Below, in pieces: positions 1-10,800 of a stretch of DNA of 64,000 nt; position 1 is the stretch's first letter, and every line of letters begins with the position of its first letter. The notes beneath the pieces were generated by a model. That model ran no database searches, was not told where the DNA came from, and saw only the letters and a program-made list of their open reading frames with translations. Source of the DNA: Gymnopilus junonius (lineage: Eukaryota; Basidiomycota; Agaricomycetes; Agaricales; Galerinaceae); the NCBI GenBank assembly GCA_015501075.1, contig JADNYJ010000087.1, positions 1-64,000 on the forward strand, given 5' to 3'. Both the position numbers and the translations under genes were made by a program.

Positions 1-936
1 AAAGGAAATCTATTGTTAGATACACTTCCCTTTCTGGTAGCTAACTGGCCTATGCGCACCTTACGGCTTTTGCCACTGCACTTTCCATGAACCAGAAGCT
101 CTCAAGTATCTGGACTGCACAGTGAATAAGATTTAGAAAAAAGGCATAAGAAAAGGGTTGTTCTGATCATCTACACGAGTATCCAGCACTGCAGGTGCGA
201 AAATTAAAAATAGTCAGCTTCCGTACCAAAATTACAGCCTCGGAGGCTCAAGGCATGCAATGGCCTTGATTGGGTAGGTCAGAGAGGGTTATTGACGCAG
301 TTGAGACCAGGAGGAAGTGTCCCTTTCCTTCCTCCTTTCCTCTTTCCTCCTTCCTCCTTCCTTTTTCTTTTTCTTTTTCTTTTTGTCTCACCAACACCGC
401 TATCCAGCTGCATTTCCGCGTCTCAAAGCTGAAGGATTGGAACGGTGGTCACGGATTGTCACGGTCCTTTTGGCAGGGCGCGGGCAAGTGCATGAAAACG
501 TCACGTCTTGTCACGCTTAAACACACCTTCTGTATTGCATCTGCCCTCACGAAGTCAAATGTATATGAATCTGTCCATGGCTCAGGATTCCTGCTTGAAC
601 AAGTCTCCTTTGTCACTTCTGCAAAATTTCATTTTATTTGACCAAAGGACGTCGAGGTCGAAGTAGATCCCAGTCAACCTTGAACTGCGATCCACAGATT
701 CACGCTGTTAATCTCCTGTGATGCCATTATCTTTCACGCAGCGGATTCAACACTGACAGTAGTAGCCCCTAATCATTAAACAGGATGCATAGTACTGGCG
801 CTTAGACTTGGTCGCGAAGTCAGTGTGCGACGTTTGAGTACCTAAAAGGGATTTGAAATGCTGACCAATCATAGTTTGCCGTTGGATTGACTGTAACCGC
901 CTCTCTACCCTAAACCTCCACATTTCCCTGTCATTT
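1..936. other. Upstream non-coding region
   Basis: No supported gene. The open frames here are short and show no recognisable motif. The only marked structure is the pyrimidine tract listed separately. The right part probably holds the promoter and 5' leader of the RNA-binding protein gene that starts at 937. Confidence 0.5.
321..384 (+). repeat. Polypyrimidine tract with period-6 CTTTTT repeats
   Basis: About 64 bases are almost purely C and T on the plus strand. The first half is made of CCTTCCTCC-like units and the second half of about four CTTTTT units in a row. It lies about 550 bases before the nearest start codon. CT-rich tracts are common in fungal promoters, but at this distance it may only be a simple-sequence repeat. 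Confidence 0.8.
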
Positions 937-3919
937 ATGATTTACGACCCAGAATCCGCTGTTCATCTCAAACCATGGCTTGTAAGGACTCTCGAACCAA
1001 TGTCTGTTGAGCTTAATTCAATTTTACTTGGCCTGAATCTTATGAATTTCAACTACTCTTTCTTGCAGATGCGACGCAGAGCCTGGAGCACTCGCAGATT
1101 ACATCCTCGCACTACTCCAACATAATGTTCCGGAAAATGAGATGCGACAAGAGCTGGCAGTGCAACTTGACGAATTTCTGGAGAAAGGTCAGTCATGATC
1201 TATTGCTCTGCTCAAGTCGTCATCATTCTCATTCCAACTAATGTCACGCAGAATGTAGCTCCTTCATTGACACTCTTTTCACTGTCATCCGAACCAAGTC
1301 GTATCTCCCATACAATGCAGCCCCACCTTCACCCTCGTCTGCCTCGAAATCTCTCGATACAGGCATTCCTATTCCGCTAGATGTTCTGCTGCCACAATCT
1401 CAAGAGAGGACACGTAAAAGAAGCAATACCGACGATGAACGTGACGGCAGACCCCCTGCTAAGGGTCCAAGATTAAATCAAGATGGGCAATTTTCACGAT
1501 ATGGAAATGGAGATGGGCGAATGGGCCTCCAATCGTCAGGCGGGTGGAGTCGTCCTCAGATGGATAGGTTTAGAGACGGTGGCATGGGAGCAGGGATGGC
1601 TATGTACCATGGCCAGATGGGAGGCATGGGCATGAATGGTATGGGTGGTGTGAATGGCCGGAGACCCCAAGGTTACCAGCCCCCAGATCAAAAACGAGGC
1701 ATTTGTAGGGACTACCACAGTGCGTACATTATTCGCATATTCGCGCCTTTTTTACCCTATTCACTTGACTTATTAACTCACAGATAATGGGTATTGTGCA
1801 CGAGGTGCGATGTGCAAATATAGCCATGGAGTTGATGCTGTTGTGCCCGGGCAGCTATATCCAGGCGCTATGCCGTTTATGCCAATATTCCAGGGAACTC
1901 CTGGTGGGATGCCTTTCATGCAAGGCGCTGCATACGATCCGCATGAAGCGAGGATGGACATGCGGCCCATGCGTCACCATCAACGAGCGCCTTTATTGCC
2001 TCGAGTACAACAGGAAGATGGAAGCAGGGTAGTCCATCCTATCAATGCGTCTGGTGAACTTCCTGTGATACAAGATCTCACGCCCGCGATTCCTCCTGAT
2101 GTTCAACCCTCCGAACCAATACCACAAGGCGACGTGAATATGGAGCAGACGAACACTCCCCCTGCCAATTTATCCCAAATGGCGGCTACCTATAAGTCTA
2201 TGCTCGGATTAGTGAATGAAAACGGCAGCGTGACTCAGGCTGGGAATCAAAATATGGAAGTTGACTTTACCGTGCATACCCCTGGTATGCGACCGCCTAC
2301 GTTAGGCCGTGGCCACTTCCGGGGCGGACGAGGTGGTGGAAGGGGCCGAGGAACCTTCGGTGGGGAAGTCCACAGTTTCCGCCCAGAGAAGCGGAATGAC
2401 AAGACGCTAGTTGTGGAAAAAATACCTGAAGACTCACTCTCTCTAGAAAGTGTAAACAGCTGGTTCAAGCGTTTCGGAACTGTGACTAATGTTGCTATTG
2501 ATGCGATGAGTGCGAAAGCACTGGTCAGTTTTTCGAGTCACGATGAAGCGCATGCTGCGTGGAAGTCTGAGGATGCAGTGTTTGGTAACCGGTTCGTCAA
2601 AGTATTTTGGCATCGACCAATGGAGGGGCATGGGCAAGTGGGAGCACGAATGCTTGCAGCATCTGCACCACTTGTCGCAAATATGACTGCGAAATCGACA
2701 TCAAGTACTCCTCAGCCTACCCCGGTATCCACATCTCCGTCGACATCCACCAATGTTACGTCTTCATCCGCCCCTCCTCCGATGCCTCGTAAACCGGCGC
2801 CGGGGAGTTCATCAACTCTTTCTGCATTGGCGGCAAAACAACAACAGCTCGAGCAGAAAATTGCTGAACAAAAATCTTTGATGGCGTCTCTTGAGACAGC
2901 ATCAGCTGAAGAGAAAAAAGATATTATGGTCAAATTGAGAAGATTGGGTGAGGAGATGACCAACTTGACATCGTCGTCCGTTTCGACGTCATCAACTACT
3001 GCGTCTGTGGCCGCGGTCGGTGCGGCTACCAAGAAGCCGGTCGATTCATTAACAGAACATGAGAAAAGGGAGCGCGAGAGATTGGACAAGGAGTTAGACA
3101 AACTCAATGCCACAGATAGTCAAAAAGGGGACACCACGGAGGAACTGAAAGCCAAGTTAGAGAAGCTCAAGGCTGAGGTACGTCTTGTTTTGTTTCGCCC
3201 TTTTTCTCTGTGGGCTATTTATCTGTTACTCTCCTCTGCTTGTAGGCAGCTAGCCTAGGTCTGGACTCTGCTCTACCTTCAACGTCGGCCCCCTACCGTG
3301 GCTATCGCGGAAGAGGAAGAGGTGGACCAGGTCGTTACTTCCGCGGGGCTCCAATGCGTGGTGGCCCTCCTCGCGGTAGCATGAAGCTGGATAACAGACC
3401 AAAGAAGTTGCTTGTCAAGGGCGTAAGTGAGGATAACTCGCAGGCTTTGAGGGATTGGTATGAGGTCCGTAGTCATCATTTCTCCGATTTATTCCAGGTT
3501 TGCTCATAGTTTGCTCATATACTTGACTAGACAACTGGTCAGCTAGAGTCTGTGGAACCTGCTGAAGGCAGCGGATCATACATCGTGTCGTTCAAATCAA
3601 GATCAGCAGCAGAAATGGTAGTTATCTATGCCCATTAGCCTTTCGTCTCATCTATATAATTTCGTAGGGCCTTGCAAAGGGTGCAAATGTTCCCATTGTA
3701 GGGACTGTTCAGATATCATGGTATACAGGGAAGGAAAGCACGACCAATACAACTTCGACACCGCCAACGAAAACATCATCAAGCGCCGCTCCAGTAACAG
3801 CAGAGGCCGCAGACGAAGGAAGTCATCGTTTCCCTGAGGGTCACCACCTCCAAGAGGAGGAGATTATTGCTAGTGGATGGGGCGGCGACGATGACGAAGA
3901 CGGCATGGGAATGTTGTGA
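937..3919 (+). CDS. CCCH zinc-finger and RRM RNA-binding protein, RBM26/RBM27 type
   Basis: Seven exons (937-1001, 1069-1187, 1252-1719, 1784-3177, 3246-3464, 3531-3617, 3668-3919) join in frame to 867 aa. The N-terminus (residues 1-75) reads like the PWI-like domain of RBM26/27, with LKPWLVRTLEP and ALADYILALLQ. A C-x8-C-x5-C-x3-H zinc finger (CRDYHNNGYC...CKYSH) follows near residue 220 and is split by intron 3. Next come an RGG-rich stretch, an RRM starting at KTLVVEKIPEDS, Ser/Thr-rich linkers, a coiled coil with runs of K and E, a second RGG patch, and a weaker C-terminal RRM-like region (KKLLVKGVSEDN). The acidic tail ends near GGDDDEDGMGML. In this family such proteins act in nuclear RNA surveillance and polyadenylation (the exosome-linked MTREC/PAXT type). 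That role here is inferred from the domain order. Confidence 0.9.
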
Positions 3920-4063
3920 CGAAGGTGTAGACTTACAAAAGCTCTTGTTTATCTACATAACCCATACTACTTGAGCACGCTCAATAATGTGCTTGCCTAG
4001 AACAAGCCTGCATTTCTGACTTGCTATTGTTCATCTTATCTATAAAGAAGAATAGTGAGCAAC

Positions 4064-4067
4064 AAAA
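4064..4067 (-). terminator. RNA polymerase III terminator
   Basis: A run of four T on the minus strand starts 6 bases past the 3' end of the tRNA-Met gene. This is the usual minimal Pol III stop signal. Confidence 0.6.
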
Positions 4068-4072
4068 TATAG

Positions 4073-4176
4073 TGCTCCCTGCAAGGCTCGAACTTGCGAC
4101 CTCAGGATTGCATGATCAGGCGACCACTCATAAGTCAATATGAGACCTGCGCTCTAGCCAACTGAGCCAAGGAAGC
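4073..4176 (-). tRNA. tRNA-Met (CAT), elongator type, with a 30-nt intron
   Basis: On the minus strand the sequence folds as a full cloverleaf. It has a 7-bp acceptor stem (GCTTCCT with AGGGAGC), a GCTC/GAGC D stem, a GCAAG/CTTGC T stem with TTCGAGC loop, and discriminator A. The anticodon loop reads CTCATAA after removal of an intron at 4109-4138, placed one base 3' of the anticodon as is canonical. The intron contains TTATGAG, which can pair with the anticodon region CTCATA, as expected for an archaeal/eukaryal pre-tRNA. The 5' half is 4139-4176 and the 3' half 4073-4108, giving 74 nt when mature. Confidence 0.95.
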
Positions 4177-4440
4177 TTTACAGAAGAGGCTCAGCTAAGT
4201 ATAAAATTCACTAGCTACAACGGAGCCACGATGATGTGACTGACAACCGAACATTGCCAATATCCGGGCAACCTCCAGTTCCGCTACATGCACTCCAGTC
4301 TCTGCCTCTCTTCTTGCCCTTAACACCATCTCTTGGAGCGCGTCGTGCATCGCGAGTCTGCTCGTTTTGTCCTTCATTATACCATTTCCAAACGGCCAGC
4401 CTCGCGCTCCTCAGCCCCCTTCACCGCCGTCCTCTCTTCC

Positions 4441-6778
4441 ATGACTTCACGAAAACGTCCGGCAGCTGAACCTATAGTGCCTCTTCATAGCACAAAATTA
4501 CCTCGCTTGCCCAAGCAATACGACGGGTCTCCCTCAAATCCTGCACAGGTTACAAGCATACTTTCTCGCTGGACTAGATTGGGGCAAGATTTTGCTGTGC
4601 TTGTCGCCGATACCGCATATTCCCTTGTACTTGATAAAGGTAAGTTGGAACCAGCATGTCCCAGTGTCTCGCTCTCATCAAGCTGCTAGCTATGGAAAAC
4701 GATCCCATGTCCGACCAAATAGATAACTCCTCCCTGCCTCCCCAGGATGTCGAGCTCCCTACTCCAAGATCTTCCCCCTTGGTTTATACTCCTCCTCCTC
4801 CTCCTCCCAAGTCGGATCTTCTATGCGAGGGCGATACGCCAACTCCCCAGGGCACTCGTAACACCGCCAGCACGAATGTGAATCTTCCTAGTATCCCTGA
4901 AGATTCTTTCCTCTCCCAACAACCTTTATTAAAACGCTCGACACATACTCCCCAGTCAACCCCTAGACAACGGCCGAATACATTTCCCGAACAAAGGCCC
5001 GCATCGCATTCTTCAACTCCGTCTTCAAATGATGAAATGTTACGCGGGATCGAGATCTTGCATTTGGACAGCTCTTCAAATTCGATGCGCTCTTCTCAAG
5101 TGTCCGATTCTTCGACAGATTTATCTAAAGGGAGCCAACTTTCCCTGAGTTCGTCCGAGAGGTCTACAGTTTATCCTTTGGGGCGAAATAGAAGGAGAGA
5201 ACATATTTATGCGCAAGTGGTCAGTAATCAAAGCTTCCCTTGCCTAAGTACATCTGTCAATTATCAACAGCACAGGGCCCGCGTTCGTCGCGATCACTTG
5301 AAACTTCGGGAGGAAATGGCGCGTGAACTTTTCGACCTCAAAAGACGGCAAGGTATATCTCTTTGTTTCTCCTAGATTTCTTCCTCATCCGAACCTTCAT
5401 TCAGGTTATACGTCTGGATTTTCGGATTTCAAGGGTGAGATCATTGATTTACGGCTTTTCAACTTATTCGTTACCCTTTCGCAGGATTGTTGGAATACCA
5501 ACAAAGATTAAGTGACATAGATTCAGAATACAGATTCCCTTGTGCGTGTCTTTCACTTTTAAAAACAATCTGCCATTCATGTAGAGTGCAATTAGCGACG
5601 TCGGGTTTCAGATTAAAACGTCGTATACCGCGTCTCGAACCTGTGAGTGGCTATTTTGGATTTTCTAGACATAGTTCATTCATGCAGCTATGGCCAGGAT
5701 AGTGAAGCTTTTTTGCAGCGGGCGATCGAGAAGGCCAAGGCCACACTCAATAGGTAGCTATCGCAAAAATAGTACGCATTCGAACTGAACTAACTTTTTT
5801 GTAGTCCCAAACCACCTAAACCTTTTTCGCCTACCTTCGAACAGTTGAAGGAGTATCAACGTAAAAGAGATGAAGCCATAGAGCGGCGGCTTCGTCCGCC
5901 AGTTCCCTCCAGTCTTCCACCTGAGGATGAAGAACAGGTTTCACGGCTTCTTCGCAAGCGCGGCGTCGTATCAAAGTTCGCTAGGGAGCAAGTCTCCGAT
6001 CAAGATCTTGCTCGACTCCAGCCAGGGCAGTGGTTAAACGATGAAATCATCAACTTTTATGGAGCTATGATCCTCGCCCGTTCCGAGGAGTGCAAAGAAA
6101 ACCCTGGCGCGAAGACCAAAACAAAGCAGCAAAAGAAGATGCCGTTGAACGCCCATTACTTCAGTTCATTTTTCTGGACCAAGTTAACACGAGAGGGGTA
6201 TGACAAAGGGAGGCTTGCCAAGTGGACAAAAAAAGTAAGCTTTTGCTTTCTGAAATTTGACGTCTGCTAATATATTTCAGATCGACATTTTCTCAAAGGA
6301 TATCATACTTATGCCTGTCAACCATGGCAATTCTCACTGGACAGCGGCCGCCATCAATTTCCGTCAAAGGAGGTTTGAATCTTATGATAGTATGAATATG
6401 GCAAAGGAGCGAGTGTTTAAGGTATGTCAATTTATTTTCTAGTCAGAGTAAATATACAACTTTTGATGCTTCAAGGCCCTACGTGGTTATGTCAACGATG
6501 AGCACATCAACAAGAGAAAAAAGCCTTTTGATTTTACGGGATGGCAAGATTGGGCTCCTGATGTAATAACTTATTCATCATCCTTTTGTGGACAACAGTT
6601 GATTCATTTGTTACAGTCCACCCCTCAGCAAGAAAATGGCTATGATTGTGGAGTATTTACATGCCAATTCTTAGAATCTCTTTCGAGAGGAGAGGAGAAG
6701 TTCAACTTCTCACAGAAGGACATGCGTTACTTTCGACGGCAGATGATATGGGAAATTGGAAATGCCAAACTTCGGTGA
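4441..6778 (+). CDS. ULP1: Ulp1-type SUMO-specific cysteine protease (C48)
   Basis: Ten exons join to an exact 623-codon frame: 4441-4639, 4690-5352, 5405-5434, 5485-5541, 5596-5642, 5698-5753, 5805-6234, 6281-6421, 6476-6562, 6617-6778. The first 300 residues are a Ser/Pro-rich disordered arm with a PPPPPP run. The C-terminal domain starts around LQPGQWLNDEIINFY. It shows the C48 catalytic set: His in NHGNSHW, Asp in SYDSMN, the oxyanion Gln in TPQQENG and Cys in GYDCGVF. Ulp1 matures SUMO precursors and removes SUMO from proteins, in yeast at the nuclear pore. A stretch at 5221-5271 has GTCAGT and CAG ends and could be one more 51-nt in-frame intron. Lys-rich KTKTKQQKK forms a small insert in the protease domain. 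The catalytic C-terminal position argues for Ulp1 over Ulp2. Confidence 0.92.
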
Positions 6779-7001
6779 TGGACATTAACATTATTAGTGT
6801 GTATTCATTTTTGTGGATTTTGCTTTTTCGTTTGGTAGTATATTGTGCTCTAATTTTGTACATTATCTCATCTGGCCACAAGTAGTCCAGTCTCATGCAT
6901 TGCGAAAACATCCAGTGAAGAGCTGAAAAGGGATATAATGTGAATATAGTAGGTAAGAACAAGGTGATAAACAACAAAGAAGGTTATAAAGGAAGCACAT
7001 A

Positions 7002-7610
7002 TCATCTTCGAAACCACCATACGACCATGAAGAACCAAAAAACGATGACGAGGAAAACGATATACCACAGCCAGCGACAGCCCTGTCGTTCGGCCATATT
7101 ATTCATCCGCCGAAATGTACCAGAGAGGATATCGCCAGTTTCTGAGAAGGCGTCGTTCTATGGAACCATATCATGAGCATTTGTTATATGTCAAGGGAGC
7201 CACGAAGTTCATACCATGTGGCTGAGCTGGATGGTTGACTCGCGCACCTCGTTCCCAATACCAATCGTGATCTACATTCAACAGCATAAGCAAGGAAATG
7301 TTCAAAAGAACATCACAGCTACTCACATCCTTCAAGAGCTTTACTTTAGCCGTGAGGCCGGCAAGTGCTTCATCGTTTTGGCCTTCCAAGTCATCGGCAT
7401 AGCGGTGGCCGTTGGGTTCATAGGAATCCGATGACGAGGGGTTATATACGCTACCGCCAAAAGGCGATGAGCGTCCGGACGAGGATGGTGTTGTGCCCAA
7501 GAGGGCTGAGCGGTCACGAAGTGATGGCGCGGCTCGTGCTCTGACGTTCAAGGACAGTACCATTAGTGCCTACGTCAAGATTGTTGGTGTAAAGTATACC
7601 GTTGGGACAT
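7002..7610 (-). CDS. BET1: Bet1-like SNARE (ER-Golgi transport)
   Basis: Four exons on the minus strand (7600-7610, 7327-7540, 7215-7271, 7002-7157) give an exact 145-aa frame. The first exon is only 11 nt (MSQR). Its use is supported by a clean GTATAC...CACTAAT...CAG intron. A start at 7563 is possible but would place the Met inside that intron. The protein has a Ser/Pro-rich N-terminus and then a SNARE heptad region (LEGQNDEALAGLTAKVKLL, then ITIGIGNEVREST and FRRMNNMAE). It ends with a hydrophobic tail anchor (WLWYIVFLVIVFWFFMVVWW) and a basic FRR end. Bet1 is the Qc-SNARE of ER-derived COPII vesicles that fuse with the Golgi. Order and length fit the family well. Confidence 0.93.
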
Positions 7611-7820
7611 TAAGAATCAAATGATGAGGCAGTGCAGAATGGACTGTTAGTTTCGCATATTATCTGGGTCCCTTGCAGAATTGTAGTAGAGAAATGACAC
7701 GTTGAACGGCTTCATCCCCAAGTTGATCATGACACCTTCCAAAAGCAGACAGCTATAATCCCGCGTCCCCTTTTCATCAACTTACTTAGAGCTACCTCTG
7801 TACGCTGCGCTTTCTTGGAT

Positions 7821-10800
7821 ATGGGTCTCTGTGGTGACTACGGTCCATGGGACTTTCGAAGCTCATGTGTCCGAGCGTCATGGAGTACTCTTCTACCCGC
7901 TACTTTGGTTTTTTTGCTGTGTTTGAAGTCGATCCCGTTACCCCAGTCTGCTCGCCGAATACTTGGAATCGTAGGCACCCCATTCAGTCCGTTTATAAGT
8001 CTACACGAAGCAGAGGCCATCGACATAACTACTTCATCTAAATGTTTCGATGGTGAAGACGTCAACGTTGTATTGGAGGTGCCAAAGATCGTACCATTAT
8101 GGCGTACGACCGTTTTCGTATTTGTTGGAATTGTGCAGAGCTTCTGCTGGGTTGCAGTTGGGTCATATAACTTGTACAATGACCACACCTACACATGGAG
8201 AGGCGTACTCCCTTTCATCCTTGCTGCATCATGGATGTACACGGCCATTCGTCCTATTGCGCGTCCAACCGCCACATCACCTTATGACTTGTTTTCGCTT
8301 TATCTACTGCTCCTATGTGCTGCAATTTTGCGATTAGGAGGAGCATTGTTCGATTATAAAGTATTGGGGGCTCCACTACCTTCAAGCTTTGGCCTTCTTG
8401 GCCTTGTTGCCAATCTACTTTCGGTCATCTTGATCTTGGGCATCGCCGTCACTATGCCCATGGCAATTCCCAGCAGCAGAATCGACCCGAAGGAGATTGT
8501 AAGCCAATGTCAATTATTGCTATATGATTATGTCTTATCATCAGCCAGGGAAGAACTGTGTCACCAGAAGATTACACTACTTTGTGGGGATGGATCACAT
8601 TTAGCTGGGTTTATCCCCTTGTTCAACGTGTAAGCATTCTTATCTCACATATCGGTTTGTATTTTATAATACAACATCTCTTTAGGGCACGTATGCAACC
8701 CTCAACGAACAGGACGTCTGGAACCTGAGTCCTACAATGCAGTCCCGACCCATCTTTATCAAATTCAGCTCGATCTAGTACGTTGCTGTTTTTTTTTTTT
8801 CAATTGCTAACACATGAAACAGCCGTTCGACCTTACTTCGTCGCATCTGGGCGGCCAATTCTCTGGATTTAATGTAGGTAGCCCGTGCTGAGCAGTCCTG
8901 ACGCTGTTCTCACATTGCTTATTAACAGTTTGGATTTCTCCCTTACATTTGTGAGCGTAGTCTTCAACTACGCAGGGCCTTTCTTTTTAAAGTGAGTTTT
9001 CGCCCCTTTTGGATAAAGCCTTCCTCAGAATTTCTTCAAGGCGGATTCTCGACTTAATTGACCGGGAAGATGCGACACCGGAATCTCGTGCACAGGCATA
9101 CATTTATGCTTTTCTCGCATTTATTTGTACTGTCATGAAGGTCGATATCCACTTTTCTTCCCTTTCTTTCTGGGTACTCAAGGCGTTGTTTAACCCAGGC
9201 TCAAGCCGATGTTCAACATCTGTGGTTTGGTCGTCGAGCATGCACGAGGATTCGTTCTGAACTCATGGCGGCCATTTATGACAAGGCTTTGAAGAGAAAA
9301 GATTTTTCTGGAATCGTTGACAAGGATAAGAAAGCAGTCGTCGAAGTCACTGAACCCCCTGCCAGTCCCGCGGAAACAAAACGTATGTATCTCCTCTGCG
9401 TTGCCATAGTAGGTAGCCAATCTTTTAGTAGGTAAGGACAAGGCAAAGAAGAAAAAGGAAAAAGAGCAGGCAGCTAAAGCTGACGATCCTAAGGCTGGTG
9501 CTGATGTTGGCAAAATTGTTAACCTCATGGCCGGAGACGCGAATCGGGTTTGTTTTTGTTGTTTAACTGGTATATGACGTTCTTAAGAGTTCGACTAGAT
9601 TTCCCAAACTATTTCCGCTCTCTATTTTATCTATGGAGGTCAGCGTCTTGGCCTTAGGCACCCTATTTGCTCGTACTGATTATTTCTCTCAGCTCCTTTC
9701 GAGATTCTGATCGCCGGAATATTCTTATATCAGTCAGTATCTTCTCAGCCCCTACACCGTCGATTGATTAATGCCCGTTTGGTAGACTCCTTGGACTGAG
9801 CGCATTTTCCGGGTTTTTTGTTTTGCTTGTGGGGTGGCCTCTGAACAGTTTCATCGCTCGTAGAAGCGTCAGAATACAGAAGGGTGTGCTGGCTGCGCGT
9901 GACAAGCGGATGGGGGTCCTCAACGAACTCATTGGAGCAGTGGGTTCATCTGAAACTATTATTCCAGTGGACAACCTCATAAATTTATGACAGGTCAAAT
10001 TTATCAAATTCTTTGCTTGGGAGGAGAAGTGGATTGGTAGAGCGCTTGATGCCCGTGAAGCGGAAATGAAATGGATGATTAAGGGTTGGTATCTGTCTGC
10101 ACCATCGACATTTATCTACAAGAATTGACCCATTAATCTCTGCCAGCTCGAGTCAACTCAGTCATGTTCTATCTCCTTTGGACATGCGCACCAATCTTGG
10201 TATCAATCGTGTCGTTTTTGACCTACGTATTGCAAGGAAATCAGCTAACCATCAGTACTGCTTTCACGGTAAGTTTTATTTTTGGGCATGTTTTTGCTGA
10301 CCTCTGTCGTTGATTCTTTCCATCTTTTTTCCAGGCCATCGCCTTGTTCAACATGGTCAGGTACGTTAAAAGCTTTCGCTGTGCTACAAATCTCTGATGC
10401 AACTAGCTAGAGCTCCTCTCAATGTCATTCCTGCATGGATAGTACAGATTCTCCAGGTATGCCTCGAAAAGCTTACCTTTCCTTGATTTATAATTTCATC
10501 TTCGTGTCGTTAATTTTAGACCGGTGTTGCCTTGAAACGTATCGCCGTTTATCTTGAAGAGGACGAAGTCACAGACCAAGTTTCATCTCTGAAGAAGGAT
10601 TACTCACTACCTCTCTTACCTGGAGAAGATGAAGGTCTTGGCCTTGAGAATGCAACGCTAAGATGGAATGAGGTCACTGAGGTAAAGGACGATGATAAGT
10701 CCAAGGTCAATGGAGAGTCGACGTCGACCTCACCCGCGGGGGTCAGCGAGAGTGCCGACTCTAATACAGCCGTTGATACTATGTCCGAGAGAACTGTTTC

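Noticed and set aside
7240..7434. Plus-strand frames over the Bet1 gene
   Set aside because: The minus strand gives a complete SNARE with tail anchor, so these are antisense shadows.
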